Below are positions 53,770 to 64,000 of a stretch of DNA of 64,000 bases, in pieces. Numbering within the stretch: the first letter of the stretch is position 1; every line of letters begins with the position of its first letter. The stretch covers positions 1,674,001 to 1,738,000 of the forward strand of contig JADILM010000005.1 in NCBI GenBank assembly GCA_016617785.1, in the 5' to 3' direction. Origin of the DNA: Sporobolomyces roseus. Its lineage: Eukaryota > Basidiomycota > Microbotryomycetes > Sporidiobolales > Sporidiobolaceae. The notes below the pieces were generated by a model that saw only the letters and a list, made by a program, of their open reading frames with translations, was not told where the DNA came from and searched no databases. A program made the position numbers and the translations under genes.

Positions 53770-55442
53770 ATGGATACACAACCTAGTCAACCTATTCAAC
53801 ATCCATTACGTCCTTATTCAGTCTCACCACAATACGATGATTTCTCGTGGTCAACTTCATCCACTCCACCTTCACTCCGATCTCACTCTACCACAAAAGA
53901 CCGCTACTCGTCCTCGTTAGCAGATCTAGATTCATTCTCAAATTCAGCAACATCAATCTCAGCGGGAACTTTGATCAAATCATTGGTGACGAGTTCATTG
54001 TTATCCTTCGCTGGAGTCGCGTTGGTACAACCTTTCGAAGTGGGAAAGACTCTCTTGCAAGTACAATGGGTACCCAAAGATGGAGTATTGGAACAAATAG
54101 AACAACAACTATCCCCTCAACAACTAGATGAAGATGTCGTACGCTTTCTCACTTACACTCTCTCCCCTCTTTCACTCTCACTCTCACTCACTCAATTGCC
54201 CAATCTATATAGATCACAGATGAGAATGAAGCAGAATCTTATTTCGCCGACTTGTCTTCCGTTTCCGCTCCTTCCTTCGCACCACCTCCTCTTTCAAACT
54301 CTTCTTCTTCTCACCTCCGACCTCCTCATCCCACAGATCCCTCTGGTTACCTCCCCTCCCGCTCGACCACTACCGGTCCCGATGGTTCCCTCCAATTAAG
54401 TCGACCAGAGTGGGTCATGCCAATAGTAGTTCAAGGTGGAGTTTGGGACATGATCAAATCCATTTCTCGTTGGAAAGGCGAAGGTTTGAAATCGTTATGG
54501 AAAGGACAACTCACGACTTTCATTTACGATACTCTCTCTACAACTCTCCAACCTTCCTTCCTCTCAATCCTCACCTTGATCTTTTCCCCGATTCATTCAA
54601 ACTCTTTCTCCTCCCTCCCACTCATCTACTCTCCAAAACCTCTCCCCCTATTAATCCTCACGACAATCTCCCATACTTTAACCACAGTACTCCTTTCCCC
54701 CCTCGACCTAGTTCGAACTCGTTTAATCGTCCAATCCGCCCAACCCTCTCACCGAAAATACACCAACCCTCTCTCCACCCTCCGTACCATCACTCTCGAA
54801 GAAGGAGGATTAACCTCCCTCTACACACACCCAAACCTCCTCTACCCTTCTCTCCTCGAAGGAATCCTTCGACCCCTAATCCACCTCTCAACCCCTTTAT
54901 TAATCACCCGTTATTTCCACCTCGAACCCTCGACATCTCCCCTCTCATTCGCAACTACCGAACTCCTACTCTCTTCCTTGGGACTCTTGATCACTATCCC
55001 AATCGAAACGATTCGAAAACGATTACAAGTTCAAAGTAGAGCGGAATTCGTGAGAGCTGGTAGAGCAGGTGGAGTTGGGAAACCTTGGAGGAGTTCAGTT
55101 GAATTGAGACCTAGTCCATACGCAGGAATCTTTGAAACAATTTATAGGATTTTAACTGAAGAAACTGGGAAAATACCTAGGAGACGCAGGTTGAGACGAA
55201 GGAGTTCTGCGGTACCTCCGACGATGGAGAGGAGGATGAGTGGATTGAGTGAAGGGGGAGTTAATGGCGAGAGAGAGGATTTGGATAGTTTGGGATTAGG
55301 GGGTTCAGGGGGTTTGAGACAGTTGTATAGAGGGTTGAGTATGGGATTGGCTGCGAATGGGGTTGTTTTCTTGCTGGGATTGGTTGCGGGTGGATCTGGA
55401 GGAGGAGGAGCGGGAGGTGCAGGAGGTTGGGCGGAAATGTGA
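53770..55442 (+). CDS. UGO1: Ugo1-like mitochondrial carrier-family fusion protein, 532 aa
   Basis: Exons 53770-54138 and 54213-55442. An N-terminal disordered region is followed by degenerate mitochondrial-carrier repeats: GVALVQPFEVGKTLLQVQWV (first PX[DE]XX[KR]-like motif), LLSPLDLVRTRLIVQS (second, canonical) and LLITIPIETIRKRLQVQSRA (third, degenerate). The second acceptor is fixed by DEDV-ITDENE continuity. Ugo1 (SLC25A46 relative) is an outer-membrane protein linking Fzo1 and Mgm1 during mitochondrial fusion. The Gly-rich C-terminus (GGSGGGGAGGAGG) and about 60 Arg/Ser-rich residues between the last helices are unusual. The degenerate signatures favour Ugo1 over a true metabolite carrier. 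Confidence 0.8.
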
Positions 55443-55886
55443 AAAAAGAGGTACGTGATTTTTTGGGGGAAACCATCACTTGAAAGATGATTCAACTGAT
55501 TGTCCAGCGTAAATTCCCGTACAGATGGTACAGCTGTGTGTGTCTGCAGTGTGATTCGTTGGTCAGGGTAGAGGCGTGACTTTTTCGTGTTTCTTACAAA
55601 GGCTTTTTTTGTATACTTCTTTTTTTCGAACTTTTGACTGAAATGATTCCTCTTTTTCGCTTCGACTATGGGGGTCCGTTTTAACTTCTCACTCTCTCAC
55701 GGCTGGGAGCGATTGATAGCAGAGTGAAAGCTAATAACGAATGATAAAGGTTTCTTTCATCTATACAACGAGAATCATTGGAATCAAGTTCGATCGGTAA
55801 CAGACAAAGTCGTTGGCAAAGTACGTCGTTCCCTCTTCCCTCCTTCCCATCCCTGAGCTCGCGTACGTCATTCACTCGCACAGCGA
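55443..55886. other. intergenic, convergent gene ends
   Basis: T-rich 3' flanks of UGO1 and the RhoGAP gene (TTTTTTT runs near 55595 and 55620). No supported gene. Confidence 0.4.
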
Positions 55887-58673
55887 TCACAGGTGTCCAA
55901 ACAAGTGCTTGATGAACCCTTCCACATCATGTCCCTTTCCATTCTCCGGGTTCGGCGGTTGAATATGTAACAAATTCGCCAATTCATACGGGATCTCTGT
56001 GGTACCGATCCAACCCTCCATCAGACTCTCGTATTGAGCAGATGTAGGCAGCGAAGGAACTCACCGTGTAAGATATGTTGGTCCTCTAGGAGGTTCAGAA
56101 CAGCAGCTATCATTCCTTTCAACTCATCTGGATGAGGATCTCGACCTTTTGGTGAGAGTAGAGTGGGAGCCATGACTAAGTAGAGAAGACGTGTGAGCGA
56201 GAGAAAGAGGAGGAGTAAAAGGGAAGAAGGGAAGAGTGGAACGTACTGGTAGCGATTCCGGTAAGATCCATTTGTTGACCGTCGATTACGGATAAATGAA
56301 ATTGAGTGTGCAAGTAGGACAGGAAGAGGAAGATACATTCCATTACGTCTCGATTCTATTAGCATTGTTTTGCGAAACGAGATCAGTTTTCGCGATTGGG
56401 TAGGAACGATAGGAGATGATAGGACGGAGAAAGAAGGGAGACGCACGACTTTGGGCATGAGACAGATCACTAGATGCATCGCTCTCCTCCTCAATCCAGG
56501 ATGTGAGATATCTGTACACCTCTCTCTTCTTCATCAGCTGTCGTTCCAGTTGGTGAAGAGTAGAGAGCGACGTACGGCTCGTAGCAATGAACAATCCGAA
56601 TAAATGGTGAGTGAACACTGGATGAGGTAATTGAGCTAGGAATCGCTTGAATAACGAAGCGAGAGTTATCGGGTCGAGTTTCGCCAAGTCTAGAATCGTC
56701 TCGTTTGAACCATCTGCGTGACTAGACAAGGGTCGAGTGGAGTCAGTGATATGTGAGAGGAGGAGAGAGGCAGACATACTCGAGTGCTCCGATGATTTGT
56801 TCGAGTTTCTGTAAGCTCGCTGATTTTCGCAAGATTCCAGAAACTGAAAGATCTGCAGGCTTCATCCAGATCTATCAGCTCGCTGAACTGAGAGAGAGAA
56901 TAGATTGAGAGATGAAGCCTGCCTGATTGTTTCAGAGCCGTAAGGATATGGTCTAAAAACTCGGGCACCTTGAATCCTTTCGCATTCGGATCGATCCCAT
57001 GCTTACTTTCGACTCCTTCATGTTTCGTCAATTCTTTGATATCGACCCCGAATAGCCCTACGACCATAGCAACAAACTCATCAGTCTGAGCTCGACAGAC
57101 GATACAGAGTTGAGAATGAGACGTGCGATGATTCTTCCTCTGCGAATCCACTTTCCGAATGCCTTCTTCAACTAATCCACTCAACTCTTTCCACCCTCCC
57201 ACGACAGCGCCAACCACTAATCCAATCTCGTCGTAATGATAAGTCTTTCCATTTCCTCCGTTCTTCTTGGAGGATTCGACGGCGGAAAGGTGAGCGTGAT
57301 GATGTTTGAGCAGTAAGGCGGCGGAGGCGTGTTGTAGTGTCTTGTGTTGTGAGGGAGTCAGGTGAGAGAGATAGATTGGAACTGGTGTCGTTGTGGAGGG
57401 AATCGAAGGGATTGGAACTGTATCGGAATCGGAGACGATGAGGGGCTAGATGGCGACCGAGGAGACGCGAGAGCAAAGAGAGAACATAGAGAATGGAGAA
57501 AGACAGGGAGGAAGGGGGGGAAACAATGAAGCTTACGAGGTAAAGAAGGACGAGGAGCGTTTCGATCCATCGTTGGCGAAATGACCGGAGCAGAAGAAGC
57601 TGTGAGTTTCCATCAAATGGACTACAATCAGCTTCCAGCGCCGGAAAGAGATAGTAGACGGTTTCGCAAGACTTACGTCTCTTTGTAAATTCACCCTCAA
57701 GTCTGTTCCTCTTCTCCCTCTCATGCTTCTTCCATAACGCATAACCCCCCGCCGCCAACCCGACCACCGCATCTACCGCCAACCCAGTTTCCAGCATTTC
57801 TTTCCCATTCAATCCCCCAAAAGTTCCCTTCTCCCTCCCACTCCCATTCTCGCTCTTCCCAGAAACCGACGATTTCCGATCCCCACTCAATGCCAACCTA
57901 TCCCTTCCTCCTTTCCCCTCTACTTCCTCCTCCAACCCAACTTTGAATCTCTCAAACACCTCCCTAACCTCCTCAATCCCTTTTCCCCCTCCTCCGAATG
58001 AAGCGCTTCTCCCTTTCCTTCGATCGTGCTTGGATTCTTTGTAGAGATGGGAAACTCCAATCGCAATATCCATCTCTGCTTTCAATCGTCTCATTCGGTG
58101 CCTACCCTCTCGATCTTCGTCTTGATGGAATGAATGAGAGAGTTTCGAAGCTTTACGACTCGAGAGAGTTGAAGCGGGCGCAAAGAGTGAATCGTCGGTG
58201 ATGGCTTCAAGTCGGGAGGTGGGGATTAGCTCGTCGTCGGAAGAGGGATCGAGGGAAGAATGATGGAGAGAGAAGGAAGTGGGTGAAATGGGAGGTGAAG
58301 AGGAATAAATTGAGGATGCGGGAAGGGGTTGGAATGCTTGATCTAGGAGTTCTTGGGAGTGAAAGGCAGAGGAGAGATCGAGATTGGCGTGAGGTTGGGG
58401 AATTTGTCGAGCGTGGGGGAACAGTAAAGGAGTGCTTCGACCACTTCGGGAGAGACTTCTAGAACGACGGGAGAACATTCCTTGATCGATATCTTCATGG
58501 TGAGGCTGTGGGTGAGATGTAGAAGCTGATTGATAAGGAGTTGTGGGTCTTGTTCGGGAGTGGGAAATGGGAGTTTGAGGGAGAGGTGGGAGGGGGGTTG
58601 GGGAGGGTGCGAAAGGGTGAAGATCGCTGACTGTAGTGGAAGAGGAGTGATGCCGTGTGTGTCGATGGAACAT
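55887..58673 (-). CDS. RhoGAP domain protein
   Basis: At least seven exons. The N-terminal about 330 residues are disordered (Ser/Pro/His) with a basic helix (HRMRRLKAEMDIAIGVSHLY) and a short Gly/Ala-rich hydrophobic stretch (DAVVGLAAGGYALWKKHE). A second such stretch follows (DEIGLVVGAVVGGWKELSGL). The RhoGAP domain begins FGVDIKELTKHE and continues GFKVPEFLDHILTALKQ, VSGILRKSASLQKLEQIIGA (Arg finger in GILRKS), DPITLASLFKRFLAQLPHPV, and MAPTLLSPKGRDPHPDELKG. It would stimulate GTP hydrolysis by a Rho/Cdc42/Rac GTPase. The last junction is uncertain: a weak donor at about 56075 is needed to reach the C-terminal frame ending FIKHLFGHL. The domain call is firm, the target GTPase unknown. Confidence 0.78.
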
Positions 58674-59265
58674 GACTGTTTTAGTTAGTCAGGAAGAGAG
58701 AAGTCGATGGAAAGGAAGTGGGAGAGAGCAAGAAAGGAGGTTTGTGATTTTTTCGGAGGAAAGAGTGAATTCCGCGGCATTCAGGAATTTTGACCGCATG
58801 GTCATCCGTCGAGCTCTTATACGCGTAGCAGAGTTGTAGTCGTAGGGGCAGGAGAGAGCAGGTCGAAGTTGGACTCAAGCGAGGAAGAAAAGAGACAAAT
58901 CAAAACAAACGAAGCGGCCCGAGCGAAACGAGGAGCGATTACGCCCATTCCAGTACGCTCAAGCAGAGCTACGAAGCGATGTGTACAGTGAGAAGTGAAG
59001 GATAGCAAAGGGAGAGGAAGGGTGTTTCCAACGGACGTCTTCTCGCTGAAATTTCGAAAACCGTCAAGGCCAAGAACGAAACTTTGGCTCCTTCTCTCTC
59101 TACACTCCTCTCCTACCTGCCTCTACTCGGATCCAATAGAGAGTACTATTGACGACACTCGCGAATCCCTCCTCGAACAAGTCAACATCGGAATCTCCTT
59201 GCTCTTGTTTTCCCCTGACTTGAACCTCTTCCTCCTACCCACTCTCGACACACTCTACCAAAGTA
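58674..59265. other. divergent promoter region
   Basis: About 590 bp between the RhoGAP and aspartic-protease starts. Short shadow frames only. Confidence 0.4.
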
Positions 59266-61443
59266 ATGACAGACCCTAAACCACCATTACCTCAACCACC
59301 TTCCCTCTCTACTCTCGTCTACCTCTCCACCGCCCTCCTCCTCCTAGTCTCTCCTCGATCAACTCTCGCCGCCCACTCCTCTTCTCCCACTCCAACACCT
59401 CTCCCTACTCCCTCTCCAGCCTCTACCCCTTCCACAGGTATCCACGTACCTCTCTACCGCAACAATGGACACTTGCACCAACTCTCAAAACGCCAATCCT
59501 CTCCTTCTTCGCAGCAAGACTTAGTACGTTCTTGGGCCCTAAGAGAAAAAGGTAGAGTCATAAACAAGTATGGATCATCTGAAGAACGATTGAAGAGAAG
59601 AGAGTTGGAAGAACGACAAGCACCCGATGTCGTTAGTTCGAGAATCATATTTAGTACGGCTGGAGTAGGAGGGGAGACGGTGACTGTTAGTGGGACGGTT
59701 AGTGGGACTGCGACTACTACGACTGAGATTAGGAGTAGCGTTCAAATGAGTCCTACTCCAACGGGTCCCGTGGGTTTGGCGAGAATGCAGAATTATGAAG
59801 CAGACTTGTATGTTTCTCTCCTTCTCTTTCAACCAAACTTTAGCTGATAGAAAATGGGGGAGATAGATCGTATTTCGCACCAGTAGCGATAGGAGTTCCA
59901 CCTCAATACATGTCTTGTATCCTCGACACGGGTTCAGCAGACTTATGGATAGCTTCAACAAACTGTTCTTCTCTCTCTGGATGTTCAACGACGACTCCCT
60001 TATACAACACGACCCTGAGTTCGACGAGGTTGGATATGAACACTACATTCTCGGTGAAATATGGAGGAGGGAGTGCGAGTGGTGAGATTTGGCAAGATTA
60101 TGTTGGGTTCGCTGGATATAACGTTTCGAGTCAGGCTTTCGCGTTGATTGAGGATATAGATGGTGATTTATTGGGTCAAGGGATTAGTGGATTGATGGGT
60201 GAGCCCTCAAAAAACGCTCATTTCACTGTTCTGAGCGAAGGAGTTCTGATCACTCGAGAGAGAATTTGTTAGGTTTGGGTTGGCAACCACTAGCAGCATC
60301 AAGAGTGACACCATTCTGGCAGAACCTCTACGCAGCTTCAGTACTCCCTTTCCCAGGATTCGCAGTCTCCCTCACACGGTACAACAACATCTCGACCGCA
60401 TCCTCCGTCGAACCCGGAGGATCCCTCACGATTGGATACCTAAACGCTTCCCTCTACACCTCCGATATCAACTACGTCAGTATACCATCAGGAATGGAGA
60501 GTTATTGGGTGGTTCCGATGGAGATGGTCAGTGTCAATGGAACGAATGTTACGAATAGTGTTGAGGATGGAGGGAGTACTCAATATGTCGCGATTGATAC
60601 GGGAACGACGCTGATTGGTGGACCGAGAGATATCGTTGGAAGTTTGTATGCGGAAGTTGAGGGAGCTCAAGCTGCGACGGGAAGGTATACTGGTCAGTTT
60701 GTATTGTTTTGTCAAGGCATTCGAGAACGAGGAACTGATACGCAGTTCATACAACCGGCAGGTTACTACTCATACCCTTGTGAACACGATGTCGAGGTTT
60801 CGCTCACTTTCGGAGGAATCGTAAGTTTTGAAACCTCTCTCTCCCTTTGTTCCTTCGAACTTCGCTAACTTGGCTTCACTCCCGCAGCAATACAACATGT
60901 CAGCAACCGACTTCAACTTGGGACCTTTCGGTATCGATGCTGCAACAAATCGATCAACCTGCTTGGGAGCGTTCTTTGACTTGTCATTCGGTTCTGGTTC
61001 ACGAGTATCTTGGGTTGTACGTCCACCTTCTTTCTCCCTACTCTCACCTCTTGCTCACTCTCTTCGACGTCGAATAGATCGGCGCTTCATTCCTCAAGAA
61101 CGTTTACTCAGTTTATCGAGCCTCACCTCCCTCAGTCGGATTCGCTTTCCTCTCCAACTCGACTCACCGCCCTCAATCCTCCTCGAATCAGAACTCGACC
61201 AACGATCTCGGAAACGAAGATGGCAACATCACAGCTCAGATCCCAGGATTGTACGGTCCGAGTGGGACAGTATCAGTGAGAACTACATTGGTTCCTGCGA
61301 ATACTATCACTACTGCTGTCATGGCGGGAGAGACTTATGGTAGTATACCTAGGAGCAGTGGTGGGAGATTGGGTGTAGAGGGAAGGTGGGCGGTAGCAGT
61401 TCTCGTTGGTGCGGCTTTGGGAGGTTGGACGATTTACCCTTGA
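59266..61443 (+). CDS. secreted, probably GPI-anchored aspartic protease (A1 family)
   Basis: About six exons. The N-terminal signal anchor (LVYLSTALLLLVSPRSTLA) is followed by a Pro/Thr/Ser stretch and a propeptide with possible dibasic cleavage sites (LSKRQ, LKRRELEERQ). The mature enzyme begins near YFAPVAIGVPPQYMSCILDT. Both catalytic motifs are present: DTGSADLW in the first lobe and DTGTTLIGG in the second, with SYAF-like flap residues KYGGGSASGEIWQD. The C-terminus is Ser-rich, then GRWAVAVLVGAALGGWTIYP, a hydrophobic tail of the kind removed on GPI attachment, as in yapsins. It is probably a cell-wall or plasma-membrane protease. N-glycosylation sequons are frequent (NTTL, NVSS, NGTNVTN). 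Confidence 0.88.
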
Positions 61444-61801
61444 TCGCTCTTTTACGGGTTACAGACACTTTTTACTACTCGCTTGTACAACTCTCTCTCT
61501 CTTCCACTTGACGAATCTTATCATATTCAGCAGTGATTCCCTCCTCTCCTGTTTTGAACTAGCTCTTGACTTACTATACTTCGCAATTTAATCTGCCTCT
61601 TCCTCGTTATCTCGTTCAGCCCTCCTCTCGAATATGCTGCACAGTTGCTCCGTTCGGTTCCCTTACGTCTCCAATGCGCGATCTCGCGTCTCACGTTCGT
61701 CGCACACGAAGGTAAACAGATCGAAAAGAGCAGATTACAGATAGATGGGAGACAGTGCTCACTTTTCATACGAATGACAAATTAACCTAGCTTCCTGACC
61801 T
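61444..61801. other. intergenic, convergent gene ends
   Basis: 3' flanks of the protease gene and of MYND copy 11. Nothing supported. Confidence 0.4.
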
Positions 61802-62698
61802 TCATGATACCATCACCATCGATGACTTGAATATTCGAGCGAGGTCAGGATGTGTACGAGCCACATTTTGGTCAAAAAAACGCAAAAGCTCGCAAGAAGT
61901 GTAGGACGCATATTCACTCGTTGCGTCGGATCTGTTGATGCGAGCGTTTGCACACATCGCTCTTGTGTCGATAAACGGTCAACCATTCGTAACGGCAAGG
62001 GTTTTGGACGAGATCCTCGAGTGTTTGGATTTCGAAAGCGACCATAAAATCGAAGATTGAAGAGTTGATGCCTCCATTGGCATTCGTAACAGCTTCTTCG
62101 AGACCGAGTCCGTTTCGTAAGTGGAAGAGATTCTGTCGAGTACTTGGCAAGGCCAAAGGTGAATGCTCAGCCAACTCGCTCGGAGAGCATTTGTCGAGTT
62201 CACTTTGACGCATAGAAAGGATCCAGTCCTGCAATCGTCTCGCGTCAGTTCAAGATCCCAGAATGAACTGCAGATAACGGGCTGGCGACGTACCGCAAAC
62301 AGTTCCTCCCAGTTCGCCCTGCGACTTCCAGCGTGCTTCTCCATGGCATCCTTATACATCTACAGGAAACTCTGTCTCGATCCTTGCAGCTCCCGCTCGT
62401 GCCGTAAGCTGATGATCTCCTCGGCCTCAGCTTGAGTGAACCCAGGCCAGCGAAAGGGATTCCCGTGCTGACCGCAGACGAGCTTGTGAACGGGCCATAT
62501 CTGACTCGAGGAGATTAGTAAACGATCGAGGTCATAATGATAAGTACTCACCCACTTCTGATGCTCGATCGAGCAGAAACACATCCAATCTAAACCATTC
62601 GCTGAACACGCTGAACATCTCAACCAAGTATCTTTCCCACATACGACACACTTTCCGGGAGAGGTAGAGCTGGGAGAAGGGGTGGAAGTAGAGGACAT
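61802..62698 (-). pseudogene. MYND-finger family copy 11, broken (nonsense codon and frameshift)
   Basis: Exons 62698-62552, 62500-62294 and 62228-61802. The start MSSTSTPSPSSTSPGK and the finger CVVCGKDTWLRCSAC, DWMCFCSIEHQKW, intron, IWPVHKLVCG are close to copy 10. In exon 2 the frame runs SRQSFL, then TAG (62360-62362), then MYKDAMEKH; the stop lines up with the linker Trp conserved in nearly all paralogues, a TGG to TAG change. In exon 3 the frame ends after YRHKSDVCK, whereas a shifted frame continues with the family C-terminus (EYASYTSCELLRFF, RTHPDLARIF) to a stop at 61802. Two independent lesions make this a pseudogene. The coding frame is otherwise well preserved, so inactivation is recent. 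Confidence 0.82.
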
Positions 62699-63042
62699 CG
62701 GCGAGAAGGGGAGAACGGGGGAAGCGAGGGAGAAGAAAGAGCTGCACAACATCGGAGGAGGTCGTCGGCGCATTCGATGTCGCAAGTTAGAGATTCATAC
62801 TCACCTCTGGAGTACTTTTCAGCTCTCTACAGTCGAGTCGAAAGGAGGTTGAGGCGAACTGAGATGAGAAAGTTGATCGAGTCGAGGTAGAGCAAGGACG
62901 GCTTGCTAAGACTAGGGGGACTTGTGTAAAGTTTTTGAAGATCTAGAGTATTGTCTGAAAGCGCGTCCAGCTGGATCTGAGTTGTTGTGGTCGTGTTCGG
63001 TGAGTTGTTCGAAACTTAAACAGCGAAATCGCTTCTCTACTC
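62515..63042 (-). repeat. leader and first exon shared with MYND copy 10
   Basis: Inverted counterpart of 49078-49600. It includes the 5'-UTR intron at 62742-62804 (63 nt, as in copy 10) and at least 240 bp upstream of it. Confidence 0.85.
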
Positions 63043-63429
63043 TCTACATTTCACTTGTCGATGTGAATCTCTACTTGGGACTCTAACAAAGAGCTCAACT
63101 ACTCTGAGGGCAGCTCACATTTTCTGAAGATGCTTCGCTTCATTTCATCCCGATCTTTCGCCCGATTTCTCTCATCGGAAAAGCTTACAAAAGTCCCGCT
63201 GCGGTCTTTTAGATCGCGATGATGGTACGTGTTAGCTACCGCTCAAGCTTCAGGGAGACCAGAAGACAACAGCATGGAGTGGAAATCCGAATTCTGAGAT
63301 GCTTTTCGTTCGAAATAGTCAAGGTACGCTGCTCTAGCTTCGCAATAGGGTGATATAGGTTCGAGCTTACATAGTATACACAACAAAACAAGACAAAGGA
63401 GCCAGTTACTACAGGAGAAACCCGACTAT
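63043..63429. other. intergenic between MYND copy 11 and ACR3
   Basis: Unique sequence outside the duplicated leader. No supported gene. Confidence 0.35.
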
Positions 63430-64000
63430 TCATACTTGTTCATCTCTTCCTGTCGAAGATACGGTTCCCTCATTGTCGTTCCCGCTTTTCTCCGCGACTA
63501 GGTCGAGCTCTTCCATATCCCACTTCGACCTCTTGCGGTACCAGATAAGGAGGTACGCAAGGGTGACAAGCACTGGAACTCTGCGAATCGAATTGGGTCT
63601 TGATCAGTACGGAAGTCGCAACTAGTAGAAAAAAACTTGTCAACGTACTCGACGAGAGGTCCGACCGTAGCTGCAAGCGCTTGATCACTATTTGCGCCGT
63701 AGCTTGCGATGGCTACCGCGATAGCAAGTTCAAAGTTGTTTGATCTGCTCATCACGGACGAAGACGAGGCAGATCAGCAATTGAATCGAGTGAGCATGAA
63801 AAGGACAGAGGGGCTTACGAGTTGGTAAATGCGTGAACGCTCGAACGTTTGTAGGATGAACCGAATCGCTTGCATCCCCAAAGTGTGAAAACGAAAGAAC
63901 CGACAAAGTAGATGAAAAGTGGAGGAAGAATTCGAAGTACACTGGTGATCGATTGAACAACTTGCTTTCCTTGTCCTGCAAAGATGATGACGATAGCGAA
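63430..64000 (-). CDS. ACR3: arsenite efflux transporter Acr3, C-terminal part (runs off the window)
   Basis: Three exons are visible: from the window edge to about 63821, a middle exon around 63750-63650, and the last one ending at 63430. The first encodes two hydrophobic segments (RILPPLFIYFVGSFVFTLWG), then SVHAFTNS joined to SNNFELAIAVAIASYGANSD, QALAATVGPLVE and VPVLVTLAYLLIWYRKRSKW. This is the highly conserved end of the ACR3 arsenite/antimonite carrier (BASS superfamily), including the NNFELAIAVA helix. The cytosolic tail is short and acidic (MEELDLVAEKSGNDNEG). The N-terminal part, including the Cys that binds arsenite, lies beyond position 64000. Confidence 0.87.

Noticed and set aside
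3560..62698. MYND genes as SMYD-type methyltransferases
   Set aside because: No SET motifs (NHSC, GEE, post-SET Cys) are found in any copy; the region after the finger is a different domain.
1..64000. tRNA, rRNA, CRISPR arrays and transposon ends
   Set aside because: Scanning intergenic regions by eye showed no cloverleaf with A/B boxes, no rRNA-like sequence, no regular spacer arrays and no terminal inverted repeats or transposase/reverse-transcriptase motifs; a covariance-model search would be needed to be certain.

Overview
This is a nuclear fungal contig, most likely from a basidiomycete and perhaps from the rust/red-yeast side (Pucciniomycotina); genus and species cannot be fixed from the sequence alone. 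The pointers are dense spliceosomal introns of about 50-90 nt with GTGAGT/GTACGT donors and YAG acceptors, a CPL1-like secreted cysteine-domain protein, fungal-type NDE1, UGO1, RLP24, PSF2 and HSF-type proteins, and near-equal base composition. Translation starts and exons were fixed by hand from splice sites, reading-frame continuity and family motifs, so single-base boundary errors are possible.

Layout. 1-2.2 kb: no credible CDS, but a regular series of intron-like segments. 2.3-6.4 kb: a low-complexity protein, a broken MYND gene and a CPL1-like secreted protein. 7.4-18.2 kb: mitoribosomal uS15m and mL49, four intact MYND genes in a row, a LYR-motif protein and a nucleoside hydrolase. 18.5-26 kb: a 1,437-aa HSF-type factor, PSF2 and ISA2. 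26.4-30 kb: two MYND genes flanking a truncated second copy of the LYR gene. 30.5-46.1 kb: NDE1, SAM synthetase, two F-box proteins sharing a zinc-ribbon motif, RLP24 and two uncharacterised proteins. 46.4-50.4 kb: three more MYND genes in tandem. 50.7-61.4 kb: a DysF-domain protein, UGO1, a RhoGAP protein and a GPI-type aspartic protease. 61.8-62.7 kb: a second broken MYND copy. 63.4-64 kb: the 3' end of an ACR3 arsenite transporter.

The outstanding feature is a clustered family of eleven MYND-finger paralogues (nine apparently intact, two broken) interleaved with ordinary single-copy genes. All share one plan: a short N-terminus, an unusual MYND finger interrupted by a phase-0 intron after HQ[KR]L/W (HKKL in two copies), a linker with a conserved Trp, a second phase-0 intron, and a C-terminal domain with P[FIL]D[YF], W..(x)F.H[KR] and [ST].P signatures. 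Nonsense codons, a frameshift, a missing start codon, a GC donor, a 90-bp tandem duplication over a splice acceptor and near-identical 5' leaders in two distant copies all point to ongoing birth-and-death evolution. The segmental copy of the LYR gene, with nearly unchanged introns, shows that recent duplication here is not confined to the MYND family.

The remaining genes are mostly housekeeping. Mitochondrial functions are frequent (uS15m, mL49, LYR protein, ISA2, NDE1, UGO1). Very small exons (6, 10, 15, 18, 27, 29 and 30 nt) recur and would be missed by simple ORF calling.
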